Source: Smallanthus sonchifolius | Taxonomy: Eukaryota > Streptophyta > Magnoliopsida > Asterales > Asteraceae | DNA length: 64,000 nt | Assembly: GCA_023525975.1 (NCBI GenBank) | Contig: JAKNSE010000037.1 | Span: 6,058,501-6,122,500, forward strand | Direction of reading: 5' to 3' | Shown: one piece after another, positions 34,626 through 46,489 of the stretch | How positions within the stretch are numbered: the first letter of the stretch is position 1 | Layout of the letters: every line of letters starts with the position of its first letter | The notes under the pieces: generated by a model | The model's database searches: none | The model's input: the letters and a program-made list of their open reading frames with translations, nothing else | What the model was told of the DNA's origin: nothing | Translations under genes and position numbers: made by a program

Positions 34626-36385
34626 ATGGTCAGAACGAAAGAGTCTCACAAGGGCAAAGAAAAAGTGGGTGAGTCATCATCACGGAGTAGGTCAAAGAGG
34701 GCACGAAACACTGTTTTTCTGCACGAAAGAAGTGAGGAAGATAGTGCCCATGAATCTGAAGAGGAACTTGGACCCCCAATATGGAAGAAACCGGTGAGAT
34801 TATCATCTTTCCCATATTCGTAGAAGGACTTATACATGGACAAGGTGAAAAACCCGGCTGGTGGATTTGAATCGTTATTTGCATGTGAATAGCAGATCCA
34901 TGAGCCGGATTTCGAGAGATATGGGGTTGTTAATTGTTTTCGGCGGCTTGGTTGGGAAGAGAGTCTTGCTTTCCATTATGATGGGATTGATGATGTGTAT
35001 GGTGAGGCAATTATGGAGTGGATGTCGACTCTTCAACGAATTGAAGGAAATAACCCGCCCCAAACGACAATTTTGAGGGGTACAGTGAATGGGAAACAAG
35101 CAGACCTATCGTTTCAGACTATTGACAAGATCGCCCACTTTGACTCTGGAGCAGAGAATAATGAACCTTATGAGTATATATCTGATGATAAGTTGAAGAC
35201 TCATGTGATCCGTGAAACAGTGTGGGAAAACATGATAAGAACCCTTTTTGTGGTGGAAGAAGGTTGTGATGTATTCCGGTTAGTATTGAGAAGAGATATG
35301 TTCAAGCCACTTCCCAAGTTGTTGTTGATATTTGTAACATTGAACGTGGTCCCGAGAACGGGGGATAAGACCAAGGTGCGTTTTTACGAAGTTATGGTTC
35401 TACATGCACTATTGGCGGGCTCCCCAATTATGTCATCTAAACATTTAATCACGTGGAATATTTGGGAATCACGTGAAGAAAGAGAGAGGATGGTTATTCC
35501 TCATTGTCGTTTGTTATCAAAGTTCCTTAAATAGGCAAAGGTTTTGCCACGAAGACCGGCGGTGTTAAAAATCAAGCATAAACCTTACACCATAAAGTCT
35601 TTGCAACAAGGAAGTTGGAGATATGAGTTGACAGCAAGAACTCATGTGTTGACTGATACCACCACTGCGAGGTTTTTGGAGGAATTGAGAAGTGATGTGT
35701 CGGAAGAGGAAGAAATGAACTTGGAAGATGAAGATATTGATCCCACAGGACCAAATATAGGGACAAGTGGTGCAGGTTATGGGTTCGGGCACGGATTTGG
35801 GTATGGTGCTGATTACAATCAATCCTACACGGAAGTAATAGAGCTGGCTCGCCCGACAAGTTATCCTAATTGGGAGGAGGCTACCCGTATAATGTTTGAT
35901 AGGCAACACATAATCTGGAGGAAGATATGAGATATAGAATGGGGATGATGTGGTCCCAAGAGGAGGAAATAAACAGGAATTTTAGGGACAACGAAGAAGT
36001 GCGCCACTACAATGATTACCATCAGGGCGTACCATATTCTTCACATCCAGCCCCTACTGATTGGGAGTCTTTGAATCCTTACGACATGGGTGATACATAC
36101 CAGCGCTACCCACAGAGTCATCATTCTGAGTGGGTGGCACCGTACCCGACATCGGATGCAAGTGGGCAAGGCTCGAGTGGAGCAGCTCAAGGAGGTCTGA
36201 ATAATATGAAAGATATGACTCGATCATTATACGAGTCAGTTTTTGGTCAACCGTTACAGCAGGAGCCATATGATGCTAGGCCGGAAGCATACTGGCCTTA
36301 CAAGCCAGACAATGATGATGCCGACGATGATGAGGAGGAAGATGATGATGATGAGGAACAGAACAGTCAGGGCAGCTCTTTCTGA
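34626..36385 (+). pseudogene. ATHILA ORF1-type gene in env position
   Basis: Starts MVRTKESHKGKEKVGESSSR, a basic Ser-rich N-terminus. The ATHILA ORF-1-like domain has EPDFERYGVVNCFRRLGW, IMEWMSTLQRI, MIRTLFVVEEG and YEVMVLHALLAGSP. A Gly/Tyr stretch (GYGFGHGFGYG) and an acidic C-terminus (about 36310-36380) follow. Three TAG stops (34821, about 34890, 35532) lie in one frame, and a shift near 35930 leads to the last segment. The gene occupies the position of retroviral env, but I see no signal peptide or transmembrane helix. Its biochemical role is unknown. Confidence 0.75.
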
Positions 36386-37929
36386 TGTTGTTGAGCATGT
36401 CGAACAGGTCCACATACTTTCACTTCTTTCTTGTAAAAATTTGAACTATTTTATTTTAATTGTTTTGGTGTGCTTTGTGTGTTTTAGGTTGTTTTGTTTT
36501 GTTTTTGTTTTGGTGAGAACTTGGGTGATGCTTGGATTGGTGTTTATGGTTTGGGAATCTACTTCTTGAATTTTGGAGGTTTGGGTGTTAGATTTGTCTT
36601 GCACCCACCAACCGCACTTTTATATTTCATAACTATTTACATTGGGACAATCTAAGGTTCAAGTGTGGGGATGTGGGAAATCTTGGAAATCATACAAATT
36701 TTTTTATAATTGTTTTGCAAAGTGTTTGGTAGAGGTCTTTGGTCATGGTTAATTTATTAAGTTACTTGATTAAGTTTTTCCAACAAATGTTTAAAAAATA
36801 TTAAAAATTGGAAATGTAGGTTTTGGGAGTAACAAAATTGAAGGTGACGGTTTGCATGCACATGTCGGTAACCTATTTTCCACCATGTTGTGAGATTTTG
36901 AGCCAAATTGATATATATATATTCTCTTACTTGAGTGTTTAGCCACTTTGTTTCACATTTTAGAACTTGCATATTATTGATACATGTTGAGACCTTGAAC
37001 CAATTAATTGCATAAAAATGATAAAGGCATTAGGAGAGACCGTTTTATTTTTAGCCATTTTTATACCATTACCCGTTAATATCCACTAGATGCCCATTCT
37101 GAGCCTATACCTTTTCTTTTGACAAAACCCATAACATTATTCCATTTACCCTTTTAGCATTTTCTTTTTAAACCCTTGAGTTGGAATTCAATTAACTTAG
37201 ATAGTTGTAATTGTGTTTGCAAGTGAGATATTAAAAACAAATGAATGAAAAATAAATACAAAAATAGTATTGGGTCAATATTTTCCCAAAGGCTTTAAGA
37301 TTAGTTTGAAGTAAAAAAAAATGTTTTTGGGTCAATTTTAGCCCAAGTTTTATTTGATAGTTTGAATAAATAATAACTTTAGTGTTGATGGGTAATTTAT
37401 ACCCATAGTTGAGATTTGAAAGTTTTAGAGTTGATTTGTAGTTTCATTAGTTGAATTCCACTCACCTTTAGCCACTTTAAAAATCCTTATCCATACTCGT
37501 AACCCTAGCCTGCATTACAACCCTTAAAAGACCTTTTGATTTGTGCTTTTTAGTTGTGTTAGTAGGTGGAGATGTGATCAATATGCAAGCCTATGATAAT
37601 GTGGTTCATTGTTTGGTTTCGAGTGAAAAATACTAGCACATCATCGCTAGTCCATATATGAAGCCGAGTGGAGTGATTGGTTGTGAGGGGTGTGTGCATT
37701 CAAAGTCATAACTGGATATGAGTTAAGCTCGTTCAAGTGTTTCCTTTTGTTTAAAAAGTCATCGATTGTTTGTTGGATTATAAATCTATTGAGAGTATAA
37801 TTCTTATGAATCTTGCATGACCTTGGACCTTAACTTATGTTTAGTGAAAACAATTATTTGAGAATTTGTAATGTGGATTTGAAGCAAAAGATTTTGCTTG
37901 AGGGCAAGCAAAACTCAAGTGTGGGGATG
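36386..37929 (+). other. Athila 1 3' non-coding region and polypurine tract
   Basis: About 1.5 kb, AT-rich, with repeated TGGGTCAATTTTNNCCCA-like phrases (37264-37410). It ends in the polypurine tract AAGTGTGGGGATG at 37917-37929, abutting the LTR. No gene seen. Confidence 0.6.
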
Positions 37930-39138
37930 TGATAAGCGGCCAAAGTTTTGTGTATTAAAGGGTGCAACATGTCATATTTGTTTTAATTAACATGTGGAAT
38001 ACAAAAGTTTTGTGTAGCTATGCATGTGCAGGTGTTGAAATCTTAAAGTATGATTTTGGAAGATATTAGGTGAGAGATGCAAGAGTCGGAAGAGACACGG
38101 AGAAAACGGGGCAGAAACTCAGGATCCAGCGTAAGCCTACGCCTAACTAATTCTTTCACAGCAGTTTTCAGGGGTGCGGCGTAAGCCTACGCCACCCCAG
38201 CGTAGGCTTACGCCAGTTACGTTATTTTGACGCGGATTTTGGGGAAACTGCCGATTTTGAGAGTTTAAGTGGTGGTTTCTTCCCTAAATTCGAGATCTTC
38301 TTTTGGACAGCAGTTCTTGGGCGATTTTGAGAGTTCTTGGAGGCTAAGGAACATGATTCTAACATCCAATTGAAGATTGATACTCAAAAGATTGAGAGAT
38401 TGAATATGAATTCCACAACCATGAGCGGCTAATCCACCGGTAATCATTCCCGGGTGGATTGTTTGTAAGTTTTTAGGGTTTTTATCATGTGCTAGCTTTG
38501 AGAAACAATTCTTGTAATCGTTTGGTTTGAAATACTTGAATCTTTGTGTTTAGTATGGTTATGAACTCACGGGAGTCGATAAATTCTTGCACCATTGACC
38601 CCGTTAGATGATAATTGCTATGAACTTTGATTTGTGTTGAATCTATTGATTAATCTAATTCTATATTGCATACATTTGTCTCGATTTCATTTGTGAATAC
38701 TGTTTTACACTATTTGCCGATGATGTATGCATGTTGATATTCTTGGTTAGATTTGGTTAATTTGATTTGGATAACCATTTGATTGCTTGAACTCATATGT
38801 TGGTGTGATAATCCCTAATTACCTGTGAACTTGAAACCCGGGTGTGATTCCTTTTTAATTATTGTTACAATCTAAATCATTTGTTTGGTACTTGATTACT
38901 ATTGGTCATAATTTTTAGTTGATAATCCTTGTTTGTTGAGTTTGATAAGTTTCACCTAAATCATTTCTTGTGTTTTGGTCAGAAAGACCCACTACCACTT
39001 CATAAATCACTTTGTCAATTGAAGTTAAGCACCGACCACAAACTCTTCGTGGTTCGACACCCTTCTTACCCTAACTAGTTTAAGGTGATTAGGACACTCT
39101 AATTCTTTATCTTTGACAGGTCCCTTCGACACCGATCA
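37930..39138 (+). repeat. 3' LTR of Athila 1
   Basis: 1209 bp, TGATAAGCGG to CACCGATCA. It has three dyads (38127-38143, 38178-38193, 38198-38214) against four in the 5' LTR. Confidence 0.92.
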
Positions 39139-39690
39139 TCGTCCATTCAGGTACGCGCCTGTACCGCGTATATACGTGTCCGGCCGATTAAACGTTCTGC
39201 ACTCCTGTATAACTATTATTACTTCACTAATAATATTAAATAAATATTTATCATATTTTTTGTGTCAACTTACGTATCAGTATCAGTCGTACCGCTATCG
39301 TTAGTCTTACGAGTATTCGACGTGGTTTAATGTTCACATAAACGCGTTGCGCGTATATTTATTTGAATTATCTTTCCAAATGAATGTTAATGCTTCATAT
39401 TAAAATTTTGTTATCCTACATAATCATTTTGCCGAATATTCGATAATACCCGATGTCTGACGCGTTAAACATTTAAAATGCTGAATCACATACGTACATC
39501 TATTCTTACTTAAATTCTTAGAATTTGCATAACGAGTCATTAGACGAAACCAAATGACTAGTTGATACTCGGATTATGAAGTTTGGGCCTCAAATGGGCT
39601 TGGATTTCTATTGGGCCTTATTGGGCCTAGTTGGGTTTAGCCCAATAACAAGGTTTTAGATTCTGGAATTTTTGCAGGTGTCACACTAGC

Positions 39691-40700
39691 CTCGACCCCC
39701 ACACCCGACTACCGCCCCGCCCATCAACGACCACCGCCACCTTTGCCGACCGCCGTCGCCGCATCTGACTACCGTCGCCCACCGTCGTCCGTCACGCTTG
39801 ACCGCTGCTGTCACCTCATCTAGCCACCATCACCAGCGCCACCTCCAATGACCGCCACCATCGTCCTTCTGCACTGAACATCGCCGTCTACCGTTGGCCG
39901 CACTGCCTCCTCCCCGACCACCGCGGCTACTCAGAACTGTGCCCTTTTTTGTGCCACGGTGATGGTGACGGCGGTGGGGATGGGTGGCGGTATAACCTCA
40001 GTAATTCTTGTCACCAAAATTTGTACGCATTTATCTTCCGTCACCATCTCAATCCCAGCCCCTCAAAATAGAATGCCGATACTCCAAAACCGCCACACAA
40101 CACTTGGCTTCATTTGCATCCTTTCGTCTGTAAACCATTTGTTCATCTCGAGTACATGCACCTCTTAATCTTTCGTTCTGTTTGTAAGGAAATGGAGAAT
40201 GGTGTATTCGCCTACTGTTGGTCTTCTCAGATGAGAAGGTATGGTGTTGAATTTGTTTATGCACCACCTGTCGACCACTATTCTCGGGCGGTCAGCGGGG
40301 GCAATTGTGTGGGGGCAATCGGATGGTGATGGGGGGTTGATTAAATGGGTGGTGGCGGCGCATTTGGGGGGGGGGGGGTCGGGGGCGGTGTCAAGGAGCG
40401 AGTGGCGGCTATAATGGCGACGAGGATTGGTTGGTTACGGCAGAGTGGTAGGATGGCGGCGGGGCTGGTGGTGGTGGGGTGGTCAGGTGGCGGTGGGGAT
40501 GGTTGGTGGAGGGGGTTAGTGGGGGGCCGACGGTGGTGGGGCTGATGGGATTCGGTAGATGGTGGCCGTGGTGATAAATTTCAATTCCTTCATGATTATT
40601 TTGTCAATCAAAAAGATTAGAAATTCAAATTTCTTTAATAGATTCCAATTATTTAAATTCCAAATCCTTTGGACAAATTACAAATCCAATTAGGTTAGTT
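39691..40700. other. Low-complexity C-rich then G-rich DNA, likely non-autonomous element
   Basis: 39691-39945 is CCACC/CCGCC-rich. 40320-40560 is GGTGG/GGCGG-rich and has a run of 13 G (40366-40378). AATTCC-rich DNA follows (40580-40690). Composition resembles the MITE-like elements at 1635 and 9101, and this may be the right part of the element entered by the solo LTR. No convincing gene. Confidence 0.35.
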
Positions 40701-40920
40701 ACCCATGGACTACATGGTTTAAAAACATAAAAAATGTGAAATCATAAACCGTGTACATAATTAAAAAAATATAGAATCTCAAAATATAATAAATAGTGCA
40801 TTATATTGGTTAAATACATAACACGATAAAAAATGAAAAAGTGTTCACATTTGTAGACAACATTTAATGTTTTAACATTTAATGTTTTATTTGTAACTTT
40901 ATAATGATTATCTAAGATTA

Positions 40921-42985
40921 TAGCACCCACAATGGTGGATGACATCCACCAAAACAAATGCTCCACATCAGCTGACACATCATATTTTCACTAATCGTTC
41001 AAAAACTGACTTTTTTACTCCAACCATTCATCCAATTTCAAACACCCCTATATTTTCACATTATCACCTACTTTTACATTTATATTCTATATACCAATAG
41101 ACTTATTTATTATAATCTTATTTTTTATATTTCGTATTATATTAAACAACATAATATTCCAAAATAAATAAAAATAAACGAAAATAAAAAAAATTTCATA
41201 AAATAAAAAATTCCATAACATAAAAATTAAAAATTTCATAACTTAAAAATTAAAAATTACATAACCTAATAATTAAAATAACACAAATAAAAACATAAAA
41301 AGATCACGTAAACCAACTATTGTGTAGTAGACCATATATGCTCCACTAAATCGCCTCGAACCGCATGATGATCTTCATTGTTACGTACCTTCTTGAACCT
41401 TGCTAAGTATTCTACGAAATCTGTTGTCGGTCCTGGGTTTGGTGGTTCGGGTTCTTCACCTTCATCATCTAACCAATCGGTTATTTCGTCCCCTTCGTCT
41501 TCCACAATCATATTATGCAATATAGTGCATGGATACATTATATCGCTGATTACTTTTGCACTACAAAATTTTGTTGGCCCGACTCGTGACATTTTTTAAA
41601 TTCCAACATTTTTGGATTTTGTGGATATGTGAAGCTTTTTACAAGTTTCGCCCATTCTGGATATATACCATACGCAAGATAGTATCCCATGCCGTATTGT
41701 GTTCCATTCACTTTAAATTGCTTAGAGGCGCATTACCTTCTAAAACTTCATTGAATGTCGGCGATTGATTTATAACGTCTATATCATTGTTCGACCCTGC
41801 CACTCCAAAATATGCATGCCAAATCCAGAGGTCATGTGATGCAACCACCTCAATCGTGATGGTGGGATGTCCATGGTCAACTCGCGTATATTGCCCTTTC
41901 CATGCAACCGAGCAGATTTTCCATGCCCAATGCATACAGTCAATGCTTCCTAGCATACCTGGTAACCCGTGCCTAGTTGAATGCATAGCTAGTAACCGTT
42001 GGATGCCACTTTCAGTTGGCCTTCTTAGATATTGTTTAGATACATTTCAATGACACCACGGCAAACCAATCGAAGACACTTGAGGGCAGTATTTTCACCA
42101 ATTTTTATGTATTCATCAGTTGCATCAGCTGGCATGCAACTGACGTATTGCACTTGTGCATTTTTGGAGGGTGGATAAACCAATTTTACCAACCGCATCT
42201 ACTCTTTGTGTAAAGTAGGGATAATTATTTTTCAAATCGTCGGCAATTCGATTGAATAGATCACGGTGCATTCGAAACCGTTGTCTAAAAAATCTTTCAT
42301 AGTAAAGAGGTATCGGAGCAAAGTAGTCATTCCAAAGACGACTATTTGCATCTTCACGATCCCTACATATTACTTTGCGCTTCCCCTTCGAACGACTGGA
42401 ACCTTCTTCGGTATAGTGCTCATTTAGATGCAAAAAACATCTTTTCGAAATCATCGGAAACCAATTGTTCATACTGCTTAATGGCTAATTGCATAAAGTG
42501 CATATCATCATTAGCAGAAGGATTTATAAACGGTGGTTGAAACTGAGGCAGAGATTGAGAAACATCATCATGACTAGAACTCATATTTAGTGTGAGATTT
42601 GAATATGAAAATTTGAACGTGAGTTGAATATGAAACAATTACTTGTATTTATACTGATAAAAAACTAGCCGTTTGAAAAACTAGCCGTTAGAAATAATAT
42701 TATAAAAACTAGCCGTTAAAAAAACATTTTTAATTATAAAATAATATTTTAAAACTAAATCATTTTATAAATAAATAAAATACCATTTTTAATTAAATTA
42801 AAACCCAATTTAAAAATGTATACAATTTAAAACAATTAAAACAAAAATGTATATTCACTAGGTTGGGCCACTATGGGCGTTCACTTTCATCCAAACATCC
42901 GGACATCTCCTCCAATGCTGCCTTCGTCCGCCTACTCTCGTCCGGTGAAGCCACATCAGATCCGGATGCGTCATTGGAGGTGCTC
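40921..42985 (-). mobile_element. PIF/Harbinger transposon, decayed
   Basis: The ends TAGCACCCACAATGG and CATTGGAGGTGCTC are inverted repeats. Both are flanked by TTA (40918-40920 and 42986-42988), the usual 3-bp target of this superfamily. It encloses a minus-strand transposase pseudogene. No second (Myb-like) gene was found. Confidence 0.7.
41317..42584 (-). pseudogene. PIF/Harbinger-type transposase
   Basis: N-terminal segment MSSSHDDVSQSLPQFQPPF (42584), then ANSRLWNDYFAPIPLYYE and FRMHRDLFNRIADDLKNN (42360-42220). The DDE nuclease core includes GLPGMLGSIDCMHWAWKIC, WKGQYTRVDHGHPTI, EVVASHDLWIWHAYFGV, AGSNNDIDVINQSP, and the final CTILHNMIVEDE helix with an acidic tail. Frames change near 42420, 42125, 41990, 41700 and 41590, so it is dead. 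It would be the transposase of the enclosing element. Confidence 0.8.
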
Positions 42986-43143
42986 TTAATATTTTACTCT
43001 GTCTCTACTTTTAACTATGGATAGTGACACATACAGTTAATCATGTATGAACACCGGTTACCTAAAAAACAAACCAACATTTGATAATGACTGTCATTGG
43101 CTTTATTAATTGTCATTGCAAAACATACATATATATATATATA

Positions 43144-43694
43144 GGGGAAGGTTCCACTAAGAAGTGGTTTTTCGCTAAGAAACGCTAAGAAGTGGATCAA
43201 ACGAACTCCAATTGAGCTCATTCCAGCGGCGTTGGAACCGTCTCATCGAACTCTAATCCGGACCCAAAAACCTAAACCCCCCTCCACCCGCACCCCCAAA
43301 AACCTAAACCCCCTTCCAACCCCACCCCAAAAAGCCTAAAACCACCACCCCCACCCCTCAAAAACCTAAACCCCCCCACCCCACCCCCCCCAAAAACCTA
43401 AACCCACCCCCACCCACCCCTAAAAACCTAAACCCCCACCCCCACCCCCCAAAAAAAACCTAAACCATAAAAGCTAAACCCTAAGGCTAAACCATAAGGC
43501 TAAAACCCTAAAATTCAAACGTAAAATCTAAACCTTAAAAGCTAAACCCTAAAAGCTAAGATGATAGAGTTCGACGAGACGGTTCCAACGCCGCTGAAAT
43601 GAGCTCAATCGGAGTTCATTTGATATCGTTTTTAAGCGTTTTGGTCATTTCTTAGAGTTTTTAGCAAAAACATACTTCTTATTTGATCCTCCCC
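43144..43694. mobile_element. MITE inside an AT microsatellite with telomere-like core
   Basis: Long inverted arms: ATAGGGGAAGGTTCC at the left against GGATCC TCCCC TAT-type sequence at the right, and an inner pair at about 43190-43255 and 43560-43630. (TA)n lies on both sides (43129-43143, 43695-43709). The core 43260-43560 is a degenerate tandem repeat of CCTAAACCCCCACCCC-like units passing into AAACCCTAA-like words. No gene. Confidence 0.6.
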
Positions 43695-43710
43695 TATATA
43701 TATATATATT

Positions 43711-44399
43711 GGAATTTGTCTTCCCTGAAATTTGAAGGAGATAAAAAACAATCTCTTCTCTGGCATGTAAAGACCACTTTACCTTTATAACCTTCAAGAG
43801 GAACAAAAAAAAAGTAAACAATGATTGGGGGCAACAAAGGAAGGATAACGGGTCAAAATGGGTTCCGGTTTAAACATATATTTTTCGATACGGTCAAATG
43901 GGTTCAGTTGACTTGACCAGCAAACAACTTTTTGTCTATTTTCATATAATTTCCTATAAATTATTAATGTCTGTGATTACAGAAACCTTTATTACATTGA
44001 TAATCCCAATTTGAAGGTTTATATGCATTAAAATATACTTTGGACGTGTTCCAACCTGTTTGACTTGTTTCCCTCTTAACTAAATTTTTCAATGTGACCA
44101 ATTTGATAAAACACAACTCAAATTGGATCATTCATAAGTAAACGGGTTCAGAATTACCAACTCTAATAATAATAATACATAAAAATAAACTTTGGATATG
44201 ATTACGATACATGTGAAGATAATCTTTTTTTTCTGTTTGGTTTCACAACTACAACAACTTTCTTTAGGCTCACACACACCAATCTAAATCTCTCAACAAA
44301 TTATCCACTAAATCCAAGTGATACTACTTGAAATACATGAGTTTAAAAAAAAATCTTAGTTCCGTACATTAATAACACAAATTCTGATAAAGCATTTAT
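43711..44399. other. Unassigned AT-rich sequence
   Basis: No domains, repeats or ORFs of note. It may include 3' flank of the adjacent minus-strand gene fragment. Confidence 0.5.
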
Positions 44400-44574
44400 T
44401 TACATTGAATTTGCTTGTTTACAAGTTAGAAGATACAGTTCCTTGTGAAGGTTGAAGTTTACTCCACCTATGACAATGGTGAGATCACTTGGCAGACCTG
44501 CATTACAAAACCTAGCACAAGATAAACAAAATAATCAAGTATTCACTACAACAAATTGACCCTGTCCCGACGCC

Positions 44575-45080
44575 ACCTGTACCGACGACATTTGTCGTCG
44601 GGATAGGTCACCCTATACCGACGACATGTCGTCGGTATAGGTCAAAACCAAAATTTTGGTAGGGAGACCCTATAGCGACGACATGTCGTCGGTATAGGGT
44701 TGAGGCAGGTTGGAGGGAAAACTGGCGCCTAATGAATTTTTGGGGAAAACCTATAGCGACGACATGTCGTCGCTATAGGTTAATTTTGATTTTCTTTTTG
44801 TTTTTTTTTATTTAATAAATTTTCGTCGGTCAAAAAATTTTTTTTTTTAAATTAAAAAAAATTCTGGAAAAACCTATAGCGACGACATGTCGTCGCTATA
44901 GGTTAATTTTGATTTTCTTTTTTTTTATTTAATAAATTTTCGTCGGTCAAATTTTTTTTTTTTTAAATTAAAAAAATTTCTGGAAAACCCTATGGCGACG
45001 ACATGTCGTCGGGATAGGGTTTTTCCAAAATTTTGAATGGGACACCCTATAGTGACGACATGTCGTCGCTATAGGTTAAT
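44575..45080. repeat. CACTA left subterminal palindromes
   Basis: Repeated ACGACATGTCGT palindromes in variants with GG, GC or GT before TATAG. They are interleaved with a duplicated spacer (TTTTTTTATTTAATAAATTT) at about 44805, 44925 and 45100. In this superfamily such repeats bind the transposase. Confidence 0.75.
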
Positions 45081-46091
45081 TTTGATTTTCTTTTTGTTTT
45101 TTTTTATCTAATAAATTTTTTTTAAATTAAAAAAAATTCTGCAAAACCCTATAAAACTAATATCATTAGGGTAATTGGGCTTTTATTTATATATATATGT
45201 AATTGGACATTTATTTATGTTTGTATGTATATGTTTGTAATTATGTAATTGGGCTTTTATTTATATATATATGTATGTAATTATGATGTGTAGGTATATA
45301 AGATGGTATTTATTGGGAGCAACTTTCACAAAAACTCTCGGGATTTAAGGTGAGGTAACATCCGGGTTTCATATTTTAGCTACTTTTTCAAGATTTTGAA
45401 GTTTTGTTTGTTTATTTTGGTTAGGTTTTGGAGGAATTTCACCATTTCTTAATTTCTAGCTTTGTGAAGGTAAGTACTCGTTTTAATTACTAATTTGTGA
45501 TGAAATTTGATTTAGATCTAAGATTTTTATGATTTTGTATGTATGTGTATGTATGTATGTTTGTATGTATGAATATGTATATTTGTATGTATGAATATGT
45601 ATATTTGTATGTATGATGGAATTATTAAATTATGATTAGTTTAGGTCATTTGGTTTAGATGTGTGATTATTTTATATAATTTAGTTTATGTAATTTAGTG
45701 TTTGTATGTGTGTAATTTGTCTTTATGATGATTAGTTTGAATGTTTAGTTTGTATGTATGTGTGTAATTTATATTTTTGATGATTAGTTTTGATGATTAG
45801 GTTGTATTATGTGTGTAATTTGTGTTTATGATGATTAGTTAATATGAATGTATATATGTGTATGTATGTTTGTATCTATATGTTTGTAATTATGTAATTG
45901 GACATTTATTTATGTATGTATGTTTGTGTGTATATATTTGTAATTATGTAATTGGGCTTTTATTTATGTATGTATGTAATTGTGATGTGTAGGTATATAA
46001 GAGAGTATTTATTCATATGCTTATGTATGTTTGTATGTATATGTAACTTTATTTAATTTTGTTACAAGTTTGAAACTCGTTGCGGTTGACG

Positions 46092-46197
46092 AGAGGAAGA
46101 ATGTCGTACACATAATCAACAAATGCTTGAAATGCAACGACAAATGGATGAAATGCGTCGAATGTGGGATCGTCGAACTAGCATCGATGATAATTAG
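46092..46197 (+). pseudogene. Last exon relic of a CACTA gene
   Basis: In frame with the TAG at 46195-46197 lies RTHNQQMLEMQRQMDEMRRM followed by WDRRTSIDDN. This is an amphipathic Met/Gln-rich helix like the C-termini of plant Transposase_24-type proteins. An acceptor-like AG precedes it. The rest of the coding region is gone. Confidence 0.4.
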
Positions 46198-46489
46198 CTT
46201 GGAGTTGTTGAGCCTTTGCCTTTTTTGTTGGTATTTGTCTTGAACAATTTGCATATTTGTGTGTCGAACAAGTTTATGTTTTGAATGTTTGATTTGTTGA
46301 ACAAATTTGTGTGCCGAACAAGTTTGTGTGTCGAACAATTTGGATGTTTGGTTTATGTTCCGGACATTAATTTTTATCCGATTTGAATGTTTGAATGGTT
46401 TATATTTATGATTTGCAGGTTTTTGTTTTTAGAAATTTAATATTTCTGGATAAAATATTAAAAATAAAAAAAATTAAAAAAAAACAGAA

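Larger units (their letters stand above)
25939..39138 (+). mobile_element. Athila-type Ty3 retrotransposon 1, complete structure
   Basis: 13.2 kb with LTRs 25939-27154 and 37930-39138, both TGAT...ATCA, and the perfect duplication TCGTC (25934-25938, 39139-39143). The primer site (27160-27176) matches tRNA-Asp with one change. Gag, protease-RT-RNase H-integrase and a downstream ATHILA ORF1-type gene in the env position identify the Athila lineage. The LTRs align closely with few substitutions and small indels, so it is young relative to its host LTR. The coding parts carry a modest number of point stops and three or so frameshifts. Confidence 0.92.
10058..39685 (-). repeat. Solo LTR (about 4.07 kb) split by two nested retrotransposons
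   Basis: Begins TGTCACACC at 10058 and ends GGTGTCACA at 39685. It is bracketed by the perfect 5-bp duplication CTAGC (10053-10057 and 39686-39690). It survives in three pieces: 10058-12894, 25251-25938 and 39144-39685. The junctions carry the duplications of the Sirevirus (TTATG) and the Athila (TCGTC), so both inserted into it later. No internal gag/pol of its own remains, as expected after LTR-LTR recombination. The minus orientation is suggested by the TGTGACACC opening; the Ty3 type is inferred from LTR ends and length only. Confidence 0.7.

Noticed and set aside
34626..36385. True retroviral envelope gene
   Set aside because: No signal peptide, fusion peptide or transmembrane helix visible; the sequence fits the ATHILA ORF1-type family, known only by position as env-like.
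9803..40700. A single MITE interrupted by the whole 29.6-kb nest
   Set aside because: Attractive because both sides share composition, but I cannot find a right terminal repeat matching GGGGCGTTTGATAG, so it is left as a possibility only.
46031..46243. 70-residue frame with CLKC and CVEC pairs resembling a zinc finger
   Set aside because: It is an out-of-frame reading of the CACTA last-exon relic; the neighbouring frame gives the Met/Gln-rich helix expected for that family.
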